Assembly (NCBI RefSeq): GCF_007003975.1
Contig: NZ_VFTC01000004.1
Span: 1 to 64,000 of the forward strand
Direction: 5' to 3'
Length of the DNA stretch: 64,000 nt
DNA from: Mesorhizobium sp. WSM4306
GTDB lineage: Bacteria; Pseudomonadota; Alphaproteobacteria; Rhizobiales; Rhizobiaceae
This document shows, piece by piece, positions 18,990 to 26,701 of the stretch. The position numbers were made by a program, and so were the translations under genes. The notes under the pieces are model-generated. The model was given only the letters and a program-made list of their open reading frames with translations, was not told where the DNA came from and ran no database searches. Each line of letters starts with the position of its first letter. Within the stretch, counting starts at the first letter, position 1.

Positions 18990-20108
18990 ATGACCGGACA
19001 CGACCCGCATCTTCAAACGCCGGCCGGCAAACCGCGCGCCCGTACTTTCGGCATTGCCTTTGACGGCATGCCGGGCCGCTTCAATGCCATCACCGACGTG
19101 CCCGGCGTGAGCGTCGGCTATGCGACGCTGATTTCAGGCGATGGGCCGCTCGATGTCGGCACAGGACCGGTGCGCACAGGCGTCACCGCCATCCTGCCGC
19201 GACCGTTGGCGGAGCTCGCCACGCCGGTGTTTGCCGGCGTGTTCAGCCAGAACGGCAATGGCGAGCTGACGGGCTCGCATATCATCGAGGAGGTCGGCGC
19301 CTTCAACCTGCCGGTCACCATGACCAACACGCATTCCTGCGGCGTCACCCGCGACGGCACGCTGCGCTGGATGCAACGGGTGCTGCCGGCTGCACTCGAC
19401 AGTGGTTGGGGGCTGCCGGTGGCGGCGGAAACCTATGACGGTTTCCTCAACGATATCAACGGCCATCATGTCGGCTTCGAACATGTCGAAGCCGCGCTCG
19501 ACGGTGCCACCGGCGGAGCCATCGAGGAAGGCAGCGTCGGCGGCGGCACGGGCATGATCGCCTTCGGCTTCAAGGCCGGCTCGGGCACGGCGTCGCGCAT
19601 CGTCGAATGGCAGGGCATTAGGCATACGGTCGGCGTGTTCGTGCAGGCGAATTTCGGCAAGCGGCACAATTTCACGCTGCGCGGCGCGCGCGTCGGACCT
19701 GATCTGGTGGAGCCGGCGGTCCGCGAAGGCACGCCGCGCGCCGAGAAGGGTTCGATCATCGCCATCGTCGCCACCGACGCTCCGTTCCTGCCGCATCAGA
19801 TGAAGCGGCTGGCCAGGCGTGTGCCGCTCGGCATCGCGATGACCGGCGGCTTCGGCTACCACAGTTCGGGCGACATCTTTCTGGCCTTCACGACGGCCAA
19901 TCCGCAAGCAGCACTTGCGCCGTCAGGACAGACAGCCAGCGCCGCTTACATTCCGGACGTCGATATCGACCCGTTCTTCGATGCGGTGGTGCAGGGTGTG
20001 GAAGAGGCGATCCTCAATGCGATGGTCGCCAATGAGGATATGAGCGGGCGCGATGGCAATTTCGTGCCGGCGCTGCCGAAAGCATGGCTAAAGGATCGGT
20101 TTGGCTAG
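18990..20108 (+). CDS. P1 family peptidase, DmpA-type aminopeptidase
   Basis: The 372-residue protein matches the DmpA/BapA family of N-terminal nucleophile aminopeptidases, which cleave themselves to expose a catalytic Ser. The motif GSVGGGTGM places this Ser at residue 182. Other family blocks are ITDVPGVSVGYAT, MTNTHSCGVTRDG and TGGFGYHSSGDIFLAF. Family members hydrolyse D- or beta-amino acid amides and peptides. No signal peptide is seen. The gene is flanked on both sides by intergenic repeats and stands alone. Confidence 0.9.
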   Translation: MTGHDPHLQTPAGKPRARTFGIAFDGMPGRFNAITDVPGVSVGYATLISGDGPLDVGTGPVRTGVTAILPRPLAELATPVFAGVFSQNGNGELTGSHIIEEVGAFNLPVTMTNTHSCGVTRDGTLRWMQRVLPAALDSGWGLPVAAETYDGFLNDINGHHVGFEHVEAALDGATGGAIEEGSVGGGTGMIAFGFKAGSGTASRIVEWQGIRHTVGVFVQANFGKRHNFTLRGARVGPDLVEPAVREGTPRAEKGSIIAIVATDAPFLPHQMKRLARRVPLGIAMTGGFGYHSSGDIFLAFTTANPQAALAPSGQTASAAYIPDVDIDPFFDAVVQGVEEAILNAMVANEDMSGRDGNFVPALPKAWLKDRFG

Positions 20109-20155
20109 AGCAATTCCAGGAAAAGTGTGAACGGTTTTCCGTCCGGAATTGCGCA
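20107..20155. repeat. Intergenic repeat after the P1 peptidase gene
   Basis: gagcaattccaggaaaa and ttttccgtccggaattgc form an imperfect hairpin around gtgtgaacgg. It belongs to the same kind of repeat as at 18855-18980. It marks the change from ordered core genes to the mosaic region. Confidence 0.55.
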
Positions 20156-20199
20156 GGCAAAGAGCGAAAGCCCGGCTCGTCTGGCAGGGCCTGATAATG

Positions 20200-20448
20200 T
20201 CACTCGGACGGTTTGGTCGGGTTGCTCTGGTCGGCCTCGGCCGCCTCTTCGAGCCGCGAGGCGATCAGCTCCTGGATGTCGCCGACTTCTTCCTGGATAT
20301 CCTCCAGCGGGATGCCGACCTCGGCCGCCTTGGCGGCGCATTCCTTGGCCAGGGTCTCGGCCTGCTCCTCGATCTTTACCGGCGAGTGCTGGCAATGGAC
20401 CTTTTCACCAATCCACCCGCGCAAGAACTCGATCGCATGTTCACTCAT
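20200..20448 (-). CDS. DUF768-like protein (copy A)
   Basis: The 82-residue protein fits the DUF768 pattern: N-terminal FLRGWIGEK, then a helix ending in AAEVGIPLEDIQEEVGDI. DUF768 is a small, acidic, helical family first described from Mesorhizobium loti; its function is unknown. This copy has an extra C-terminal acidic tail (EEAAEADQSNPTKPSE). Unlike four other copies in the window, no substantial upstream frame overlaps its start. Confidence 0.7.
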   Translation of the reverse strand: MSEHAIEFLRGWIGEKVHCQHSPVKIEEQAETLAKECAAKAAEVGIPLEDIQEEVGDIQELIASRLEEAAEADQSNPTKPSE

Positions 20449-21101
20449 ACTGCTTTTCCCTGGCGGCTATGCCGGTTGGTAATCGTAAACGTCCGCACCC
20501 GATAAAGGATGCATGCTCGCATTCGAACCGAGTCGGCTTCGCCCGGCAAGCCGATCTTGCCCGAGGTCCACAAAGCCGAAGGAAGGGAAGGGTTCAAGGA
20601 GCACGTTCTGATTGTTTGATAGAGTGGTACCGTTGGCTGGGATCGCTTGCGACCCTATGCTACTGTTTCTATTTGCTTTTTTCCGGTTACGAAGACCGAT
20701 TTGTATCACAATAGGTATCACAATACGTAGCACATCTACTGCTGCTTCGTGGGCGCAACCAGAGGTACGCGGTCGAAGCCGCAGCTATATAGTGACATCC
20801 TCATGCAATGTCGACTCTGCGCGCGAGCCTGCTTCTTTCCGCCGCGGAGTTGAACGCCCCTCTTGTCCAAAAATGAAATTGGCCGGCCCGGAGGGCGTAT
20901 CAAAATCGTTGATTTTGTTGGCTTTCGTGGGCCAAAATCAGAAATCTTCCCGTATCGTTCCGCATGCTCCCGTGACGCCAAACAGTCGACTGTAGCTAAC
21001 CTCGTTTGCGAACGTTCGGAGACATGCTCCAGAACGGCGGGCCGGAAGCAGACGGTCCGGTTCTGGGACGACCTAGCCAGAAGGTGCCATTTCGCTGGCG
21101 T
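20449..21101. other. Gene-poor stretch
   Basis: Several open frames cross this region but none has a convincing ribosome site, family motif or rhizobial codon pattern. The DNA is locally richer in A+T than the core (for example 20600-20760). It appears to be degenerate sequence next to an insertion-sequence remnant. Confidence 0.4.
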
Positions 21102-21494
21102 GAAGAGTTTCGGGCGCCGGCAGGCGTACGAAAGTCCCCGAGGAAGGAACCCGCGGGCCACGGGCAGCGGCTATGGGGATTTCGGTATGCGGCTGGTGTG
21201 GGCGATGGCGCGACCGCTGCTAGGAAGCACGGGGATGGATGTGGACAGGTCGCTTCGTTGCGCCTTCACGCGATGTTGCCGGCCCGGCACGCGGCTGGGC
21301 GCGGCTCTGTCGGCGTTGATGATCCCCCTGGACACGCGTGGATCCGGTGCCGGAGGCCGATAGCCTGCGGCTGAGTGCTGGATGATGCCATGCTTGGGTC
21401 AGGGAGCGCTCTCCCCGTTCGTCGCGGTTGTGCCCGGTGGTCCGCGCGGCTGCCTCGATCGTTCGAAGGTCTCGATGATGATCATGCGGCCGTG
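21102..21494 (-). mobile_element. Remnant of IS91-type element 3' end (copy 1)
   Basis: This segment matches, in inverted orientation, the sequence downstream of the IS91-type transposase tail at 40074-40463. Shared blocks include gtacgaaagtccccgagga, aaccgcgggcc-type sequence, ggtggtccgcgcggctgcct and gttcgaaggtctcgatgatg. The match stops at the point where transposase coding sequence would begin, so only the non-coding end is left. Confidence 0.65.
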
Positions 21495-21770
21495 GAGCGC
21501 GCTAGTTAATCCACGCGGGTCCCTCCGCGGGTTTTACTGTTGTCTCACCGGGCAATATCGCGTCGGCCATTTGGGTGAAGACCCGCATTAGGTCAGCCGC
21601 GAGCGGCAGATTTAGATCTCGCCCTCACCGGAAGCAGGGCGAACGCAAGACGTTTGTGGCGCGCGTCTGCAAAATAGGGTTTTCGCTTTTCGCTAGCAGG
21701 CGCTGCCGGGCTATGCGTTCCTGCCTCTTGCTTCCAGTGCGGCAGGGCCAACGCGCGCTATTCTGGTGTC

Positions 21771-21974
21771 TCATTCGGTCGCGCCGTTAGAGCTTCGCGG
21801 ATTACCTCGTGGGCGCATGTCCTCTTCCAATTCCACCTCACTGATACCAATCACTTGCGCATCAGCGAAGAGCTTCATGACCATTTCGGCAATGGTGGTT
21901 TCGTCGGCGTCGCCGATTTCATCGAGATTGTCACCGATCCATTGATGAATGAAGTTGGTGCCGCGTGTGCTCAT
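21771..21974 (-). CDS. DUF768-like protein (copy C), short
   Basis: The 67-residue protein keeps the DUF768 start (MSTRGTNFIHQWIGDNLDEI) and the middle helix up to VIGISEVELEEDM. It then ends in an unrelated polar tail (RPRGNPRSSNGATE) where other copies have a second hydrophobic helix. Its ATG at 21974 lies in the stop codon of copy B (ATGA, 21971-21974), so translation is likely coupled. It may be a truncated paralogue. Confidence 0.65.
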   Translation of the reverse strand: MSTRGTNFIHQWIGDNLDEIGDADETTIAEMVMKLFADAQVIGISEVELEEDMRPRGNPRSSNGATE

Positions 21975-22192
21975 CGTGAGGGAGGAAGCCCTTTGTTCGC
22001 AAGCGCCTCTGCCATGATGGCAAACAGGCTCTGTGCCTCCTCGCGGATCTCCTCATCAGGTATACCTACTTCGGCGGCATCTTCTGCCGCTCGATCCGCC
22101 AGATCGCCGATCAGCCCGGGGTCTGCTGACGGACTTGCTGGAAGGTTGTCGTGGATCCAGCTTTCAAGGAACCTGCGGGCGCGCTTGCTCAT
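21971..22192 (-). CDS. DUF768 domain protein (copy B)
   Basis: The 73-residue protein has the whole family pattern: MSKRARRFLESWIHDNLP, a central DPGLIGDLADRAAEDAA helix and VGIPDEEIREEAQSLFAIM. It precedes copy C with a 4-base overlap. The 60 bases around and upstream of its start closely match the stub at 42561-42640, which shows that the two loci share ancestry. Confidence 0.75.
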   Translation of the reverse strand: MSKRARRFLESWIHDNLPASPSADPGLIGDLADRAAEDAAEVGIPDEEIREEAQSLFAIMAEALANKGLPPSR

Positions 22193-22258
22193 CTTGAGAG
22201 AATTTCAGCGGAGCCGATTTGTTCCAATGCGGAGTTTCAGACGGCGTAGCCCAGACTG

Positions 22259-22435
22259 TTAATGTTTGATGCCGTACCCCAGCGCCGTTGCCGCCTCCTT
22301 GTTGAAGAGTGATGCTTCTTCTGCGGTATTGAAAGGGCGGGCAGTAGCTGTGCCGTCTGGCTTGAGTATGACGGCCAGGAACGGAAAACCATTCACAGGC
22401 GGGGGATACACAATGAACGCGGGTTTTTTGCTCAT
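22259..22435 (-). CDS. Small hypothetical protein, 58 residues
   Basis: The sequence begins MSKKPAFIVYPPPVNGFPFL and contains a PFNTAEEASLFNKEAA helix. It reads as a small soluble alpha/beta protein. No named family recognised. It precedes the DUF768 pair on the same strand by 66 bases, so co-transcription is possible. The frame is open further upstream but the ATG at 22435 gives the natural protein-like start. Confidence 0.55.
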   Translation of the reverse strand: MSKKPAFIVYPPPVNGFPFLAVILKPDGTATARPFNTAEEASLFNKEAATALGYGIKH

Positions 22436-22750
22436 TCCTCGATTGTAGCACTCTAACCCCAGGTTAGAGAAATGCCGGCCTGTCCCGCTTGTAATCGCCG
22501 GCCAGCCAGCGCGGGTTACCCCCATTCGTTCTTAAGGATGTGTTCCGATTAAATTAGCAGTCGCGTATATTCTTCCGACAACCGGTGCCGCTCGTAGCTT
22601 TGTCCCCCGGGTTTTAGGCCCGGCCGTATTGGCTCCCCCGCCAAACTGCCCGGCCGCCCTGTTTCTCATTCGCTGAAATCGTCAAGCCGCTCCCGCCGAA
22701 GCGCCGCGCGCGTCCTGGCGCCCGCCCAATGAGCCGCTGCGTTTTGCTTG
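22436..22750. other. Intergenic, no gene seen
   Basis: No supported gene, strong hairpin or repeat was found. Short frames here lack ribosome sites. Confidence 0.4.
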
Positions 22751-22969
22751 TTACTCGAGCTTCTGGATGCGCCCCTTTTCAATGCGGAACACGCCGCTGT
22801 TTCCGCCTTGCCGCTCAAAATCGCTCTGAAGTTCATCCCATGTGCCAAGATATTGCCCGCAATCGGCACACCTGATTGGCGTTGAAGGTTGAGCGCCTCT
22901 GGGAATCTGGAGCCGGATCGTGCCGCAATAGGGGCACTCCAACAAATGGTCTAGGTACTCGCCGGCCAT
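22751..22969 (-). CDS. Small zinc-ribbon protein
   Basis: The 72-residue protein has two Cys pairs, ECPYCGTIR and RCADCGQYL, spaced like a zinc ribbon (C-x2-C-n-C-x2-C). A charged C-terminal half follows. Such ribbons bind nucleic acid or proteins; nothing more specific can be said. The ATG at 22969 is chosen because the Cys pairs then sit near the N-terminus as in similar small rhizobial proteins. Confidence 0.6.
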   Translation of the reverse strand: MAGEYLDHLLECPYCGTIRLQIPRGAQPSTPIRCADCGQYLGTWDELQSDFERQGGNSGVFRIEKGRIQKLE

Positions 22970-23350
22970 GATCACTTTCAGCACCCGAAATGGGGCGGCC
23001 CGGCTGCGGGGTCGCAACCGGGCCGGCGCTCCTCATGTGCCTATATTAGCCACAGCGCAAATGCCCTTTGGTATGAGAAAATCTTACTGATGGCTGGCGG
23101 CGGCCAAAAGACATGTGATGCGCTCCTGGACCTTCTTCGCAACCGGCATGCGGCATGGTTTCGATGATCTCGCCAGCGCCTTGAAAGCCGCTCAGAGCAG
23201 CAAGGGAGCCGCTACAGCACGTTCGTCGCGAAGATGATCGAACTTCCTCTTGGGCTTCGCGATCGGTCTGGGGCTACGCCGCAGCGGGCTGCCGCCGGGA
23301 TCTCTCCATATTAGCTGATGCTTGACTAAGCCGACCACCGCTCCAGAATC
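22970..23350. other. Intergenic with a short gene fragment
   Basis: No intact gene. On the minus strand near 23117-23153 a short frame reads MPVAKKVQER, nearly the same as the start MPVAKKDQERTTYAW of the fragment at 42581-42727. It is therefore probably another scrap of that gene. The rest has no recognisable content. Confidence 0.4.
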
Positions 23351-23645
23351 ATGCCCATGGGCAGGGAATTTAGCATCGGCGACGAGGTCTCGATCTCGGC
23401 GACCATCACCAAGATTCGGACGAGCGTTTGCGATCCCGAGCTACAATCACGCGCATTCAATTCCGGCGCCGCCGAAGGCCAAGGCAAACGATCCTGTGGA
23501 ACTGACCGGCGAGGTCAGCCGCGCCGGTTTCGACAGCGTGACGGCGCATCTGAGCCTTGGCCGAACCGTGACACTATCGCCTGATGTGGTGCGGCTTGTG
23601 ATCAGCTATGTAGCGCCGATGTGGATGGTCGACAAGACGGCGTAG
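23351..23645 (+). pseudogene. Frameshifted small hypothetical gene
   Basis: The first third reads in one frame (MPMGREFSIGDEVSISATIT, then KIRT). The rest continues in the next frame (AIPSYNHAHSIPAPPKAKAN, then DPVELTGEVSRAGFDSVTAH). Together they make a continuous beta-rich protein of about 98 residues, so a one-base shift near 23415-23430 has broken the gene. Either it is a pseudogene or the assembly has an error here. The family is not recognised. Confidence 0.6.
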
Positions 23646-23684
23646 ATTTTCGGTTGGCGTTTGATGCCAACAGAACGCCGGTCT

Positions 23685-23789
23685 TCAGGTAAGGACCATC
23701 CCAGCGAATAACACAGTGAGCAGCAATGATACCGGCACGGCTAGAAGACAGCACAATTCGATGGTTCTTGTGTCTTGCGGCTTGTCCAT
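23685..23789 (-). CDS. Small membrane peptide, 34 residues
   Basis: MDKPQDTRTIELCCLLAVPV is followed by a hydrophobic stretch running to the C-terminus, a single transmembrane helix. GAGGTGG lies about 8 bases before the ATG. An upstream ATG (23816) would add nine residues. It is too short for family assignment. It sits just upstream of a row of minus-strand terminator-like hairpins at 23.9-24.2 kb. Confidence 0.35.
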   Translation of the reverse strand: MDKPQDTRTIELCCLLAVPVSLLLTVLFAGMVLT

Positions 23790-23917
23790 CTTCACCACCT
23801 CGCATGTCACAGTCATTTTGACGCTAACGGGTGGCCGACGGAAGCGGTTCCGCGCGACGCTGCTAGAGATGCTGTGGGTGCTGTATATTAGCAACACCTT
23901 GTCTACCTCAACGCAAA

Positions 23918-23952
23918 AGCCCGCCACCCTCAGGGCTAAGGTGACGGGCTCC
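23918..23952 (-). terminator. Terminator-like hairpin, minus-strand direction
   Basis: aaaagcccg...cgggct with a broken inner stem (cacc/ggtg). The A-run lies on the left, giving a U-tract on a minus-strand transcript. It is the first of three similar hairpins downstream of the glycine-rich gene. Confidence 0.45.
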
Positions 23953-24034
23953 TAGTAGATGCCGGTCGAGGGGACTTTGACCGGCTATTGCTGCAACGAG
24001 CCGGTCTATTTTAGGTTCCGCTAAGATACAAAAA

Positions 24035-24058
24035 GCCCGCTGACCGAAGCCAGCGGGC
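24035..24058 (-). terminator. Terminator-like hairpin, minus-strand direction
   Basis: A perfect 8-bp stem gcccgctg/cagcgggc with an 8-base loop, preceded by aaaaa on the plus strand. It would terminate a minus-strand transcript such as that of the gene at 24406-24843. Confidence 0.6.
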
Positions 24059-24189
24059 AAGGCTTGTCATGGGGATGCACTGAGTGGGCCAGTGCAACAA
24101 ACCAATTTCTTCGGTGTAGGGATGTTCCAGGCATCCGGCAATTTTGTCGTGACCGCGCGGCCGGGGATTTCACCGAAACAAAAACCAAA

Positions 24190-24214
24190 AAGCCCACCGT
24201 GTGATCGGCGGGGT
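24190..24214 (-). terminator. Terminator-like hairpin, minus-strand direction
   Basis: aaaaagcccaccg and cggcggggttt pair with one mismatch around tgtgat. A-runs on the left and a short T-run on the right would let it work in both directions. It is the closest hairpin to the 3' end of the glycine-rich gene. Confidence 0.45.
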
Positions 24215-24405
24215 TTCTGACTGGCGTTAGGCCGGAGGGCGTCGTAGGCCTCCTGCCAGATCGTTTACCGGCGCGAGATCAGCAGACACAGTTGACGCAA
24301 GTCAGCGTCGTAGCTGCCCCCATTGCTAAGCACATCCGCGCAGCGTCTTCATCCGGGTAATCTGACTGCTCGACATCTGTGCAACTACTCCTGTTATACC
24401 GGGCG

Positions 24406-24843
24406 TCACCGTTCCGGGGGTGCCAGGCGTGCCGGGAAACTCCCTCCAATACCGACACCAGCACCAACGTTGATGCCGTTGCCAACGCCTGCACCGGCGC
24501 CCACGCCGATACCGCTCGTACCGCCAACGTTGGCCACTAGCCCGGCCGTCACTCCGCCCGCGCCGCCGACCGTTGCGCCCGCGCCAGCGTTGACACCGTT
24601 TGTGCCTCCAATCGAAGCACCCGCGCCAGCATTAGCGCCATTCGAGCCGCCTACTGAGGCGCCAAGGCCGGCGTCTACTCCGTCGCTGCCACCGATTGAA
24701 GCTCCGGCGCCGGCATTGACGCCGCCACTACCACCAATCGAAGCACCCGTACCGACGCCAATTCCACCGCCGGCGATTGCTGGCATGGAGAGGATGAAAA
24801 TAACTGCACTAGCTGCCAACATGCCGGTGAACGTTTTGCTCAT
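24406..24843 (-). CDS. Secreted glycine-rich protein with 14-residue tandem repeats
   Basis: The 145-residue product starts with a clear signal peptide (MSKTFTGMLAASAVIFILSM, cleavage likely after PAIA). The rest is nearly all Gly, Ala, Ser, Val and Asn, in about seven tandem units of 14 residues. A typical unit is GAGASIGGSDGVNA, in which small and aliphatic residues alternate. Such repeats can form beta-helical or polyglycine-type folds at the cell surface, but no family is recognised. The gene is monocistronic, with three hairpins downstream. The long antisense frame is a shadow. Confidence 0.7.
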   Translation of the reverse strand: MSKTFTGMLAASAVIFILSMPAIAGGGIGVGTGASIGGSGGVNAGAGASIGGSDGVDAGLGASVGGSNGANAGAGASIGGTNGVNAGAGATVGGAGGVTAGLVANVGGTSGIGVGAGAGVGNGINVGAGVGIGGSFPARLAPPER

Positions 24844-24909
24844 TGAGCGCGACGGGAACTAACGATCCTGTCGGCTGTTTTCTCCTAAACGCCAATTGGA
24901 GCGACGGTC

Positions 24910-25128
24910 ATGAATGTAGGTGGTTTCGACACCGCACCGCTGAGGCACACTCAACTGTTCCGAGATGCGAAGGTGGCCATGCTGACGCACCGGCTGCTCT
25001 TTCATCTGCAGATGACTGTGGCCTCGGTCGATGAGGTCGAGCACGCCTTGGAAGAGTTCGCTGAAGCCGCGCAGGCGCCGCAAAGGCCATATAATCGGCT
25101 GGAAGCCGGTCAGACGCTTGGGCTCTGA
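24910..25128 (+). CDS. Small hypothetical protein, 72 residues
   Basis: The ATG has GGAG nine bases upstream. The protein ends with an acidic helix (VDEVEHALEEFAEAAQAPQR). No family recognised. It is followed 39 bases later by another small plus-strand gene and may be co-transcribed with it. The support is reading-frame quality only. Confidence 0.4.
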   Translation: MNVGGFDTAPLRHTQLFRDAKVAMLTHRLLFHLQMTVASVDEVEHALEEFAEAAQAPQRPYNRLEAGQTLGL

Positions 25129-25167
25129 GCCGCTGGAGCCCAAAATTACGGAACGAATCGGTTCGTC

Positions 25168-25371
25168 ATGAGTTGGCAAGTCATGAAGAACAGTTTGAAA
25201 TCCCACGAGGCCGATATTTTGACGTCCGAACTCGCCAATCTCAGGGAGCGCATCAATCGGACCGAGTTCGCGATTGAACGCACGGAAGAGATGCTGGCCA
25301 AGAATAATACGCTGCGCCGCAAGATACGAACTGCTGTCGAAGCTGCAGACCGCTTTAGCTCTCGGAGGTAA
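25168..25371 (+). CDS. Small coiled-coil protein, 67 residues
   Basis: A continuous amphipathic helix (ILTSELANLRERINRTEFAI, then ERTEEMLAKNNTLRRKIR) predicts a coiled coil over most of the length. The ribosome site is weak. Some 40 bases downstream starts a sequence (gtcttggcgcttctttcctcc) repeated at about 26160, so this area contains local duplications. Function unknown. Confidence 0.45.
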   Translation: MSWQVMKNSLKSHEADILTSELANLRERINRTEFAIERTEEMLAKNNTLRRKIRTAVEAADRFSSRR

Positions 25372-25567
25372 AGCGCTGGCGGTGCGTCTTGGCGCTTCTT
25401 TCCTCCAGAGCCTCTTTGCGGCGCGTCTCCCATGTTTTCGAGGAGATGTCCGCGCGACGGGCATGTGACCGAGGCACGAGAACGCGAGCCGCCTCGGTAT
25501 TTGAATGCAATCCGATCTCGATGGGCGTACGGTGCTGTCGCGGGCGGGCTGATGACGGGAGGTCATC

Positions 25568-25753
25568 ATGCCGCTGGATGTCAAAAAGCTTATGAATACG
25601 CTCTTGAGCCACCAGCGCGCGGTGGCCGCGCAGCCCAAGATTATCTCGATAGTGAAGACGCTTGCCGATCGTCCGATCGTTCACCTGAAGCCTTGTCCAT
25701 CGGCTGAGAACAGGCCGATGCCGCCACAGGTCAATGCGGCCTCGAATATGTGA
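25568..25753 (+). CDS. Possible small protein, 61 residues
   Basis: GGGAGG lies six bases before the ATG. The start MPLDVKKLMNTLLSHQRAVA could form a helix. The remainder is Pro-rich and unremarkable. It may be real or a chance frame; no homologous family is recognised. Confidence 0.3.
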   Translation: MPLDVKKLMNTLLSHQRAVAAQPKIISIVKTLADRPIVHLKPCPSAENRPMPPQVNAASNM

Positions 25754-25911
25754 GCGATCAGAAAAGTCGATAACCCTACCGCAAACGAACGCTGTAATTG
25801 CCATGGCGCACGCCAATGGTAGGCGGCTAAAAGCCGTATGGCGGTCTCGTCGGTACAACCTATCTGCGCGACGGTAAGGCCAGCACCACCGCGTTTTGAG
25901 TAGATGCCTCC

Positions 25912-26133
25912 ATGCGCTTTGCACCGCTAGATCGAGATGGCGAAAGGCGAGCCGCTCTGCACCGAGCCGCGCGCCTTTTGCTTTTGCACGATCTGGTAAT
26001 CTGGCGGCTCGATCAAATCGAAGACGATGCCAATCTGGTTCTGAGGGCTGCTGCTGAGGTGATCGAAGCTGTATCGGTCGAGGCTGAACGGCCGATCAGA
26101 CGGACAAGGGCCGACTGGACGCTGGGACTCTAA
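25912..26133 (+). CDS. Possible small protein, 73 residues
   Basis: The sequence is helical and acidic in the middle (LDQIEDDANLVLRAAAEVIE) and ends WTLGL, like the ending QTLGL of the frame at 24910-25128. Both are followed by a copy of the gtcttggcgcttctttcctcc block. This suggests a degenerate local duplication rather than two independent genes. Confidence 0.3.
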   Translation: MRFAPLDRDGERRAALHRAARLLLLHDLVIWRLDQIEDDANLVLRAAAEVIEAVSVEAERPIRRTRADWTLGL

Positions 26134-26302
26134 CTTAGGAGGAAGGGCGCCGACGTTGGGTCTTGGCGCTTCTTTCCTCCCACGCCTCTTTGCGCCGCTG
26201 GTGACGAGAGGGAGTTTTCGCGATTGACGCTCTAAAGTTTCAGTTTCGTTCTTTCGTATTGTTTCGGCTACCGGCAGCGCGACATGGTCGGCATGCGGTC
26301 CG

Positions 26303-26617
26303 CTAGGGATCATCTCGCCACACCGGAACACGATTGATCTTTATTGCCACCAGGCGACGAATACGGAGGCCTACGGCCTCGCGGCCGGTTGGGGCAAATG
26401 CTTCCACATCAAGAGCGCCGTGGTCCTTGACGTTTTCGCATTTCATTCGACGCGCAAGAGAATCGACATCGACATCTCCAAAAATCTGGATCAGGTCATC
26501 AGGGAAGTAGTTGCAGCGACGCTTGCAATAGCGACAGGTCACGCGAACGAGGCGCCGTCCATCGTTCAAATTGGACAGCGGATAGTCCCGTCGTTTCGGC
26601 GCGTAGGTCTCTGGCAT
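26303..26617 (-). CDS. Hypothetical protein with Cys-pair motif, 104 residues
   Basis: The protein reads MPETYAPKRRDYPLSNLNDG and then has CRYCKRRCNYFPDDLIQIFG, a Cys pair plus a third Cys. It ends in a basic VGLRIRRLVAIKINRVPVWR strand. MKCEN follows in the middle, where a fourth Cys would be expected two residues on but is Val, so metal binding may be impaired. It starts 14 bases from the left end of the IS1595-like element and diverges from the transposase. Confidence 0.6.
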   Translation of the reverse strand: MPETYAPKRRDYPLSNLNDGRRLVRVTCRYCKRRCNYFPDDLIQIFGDVDVDSLARRMKCENVKDHGALDVEAFAPTGREAVGLRIRRLVAIKINRVPVWRDDP

Positions 26618-26701
26618 GTCCTGAAATGATGAACATATTCCTAATTATATACTTGACAAAAGTAAGGGCAAAAGCCATATTTAGGTCAAGGAGTTAGACC
26701 G

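Noticed and set aside
20467..21161. Minus-strand frames of 88 and 141 codons in the gene-poor stretch
   Set aside because: No ribosome sites or motifs. The second runs into the IS91-type remnant, and codon usage is unlike the neighbours.
24323..24862. Plus-strand Pro/Ala-rich frame of 179 codons
   Set aside because: It mirrors the Gly-rich repeats of the secreted protein on the minus strand and has no ribosome site or signal peptide.
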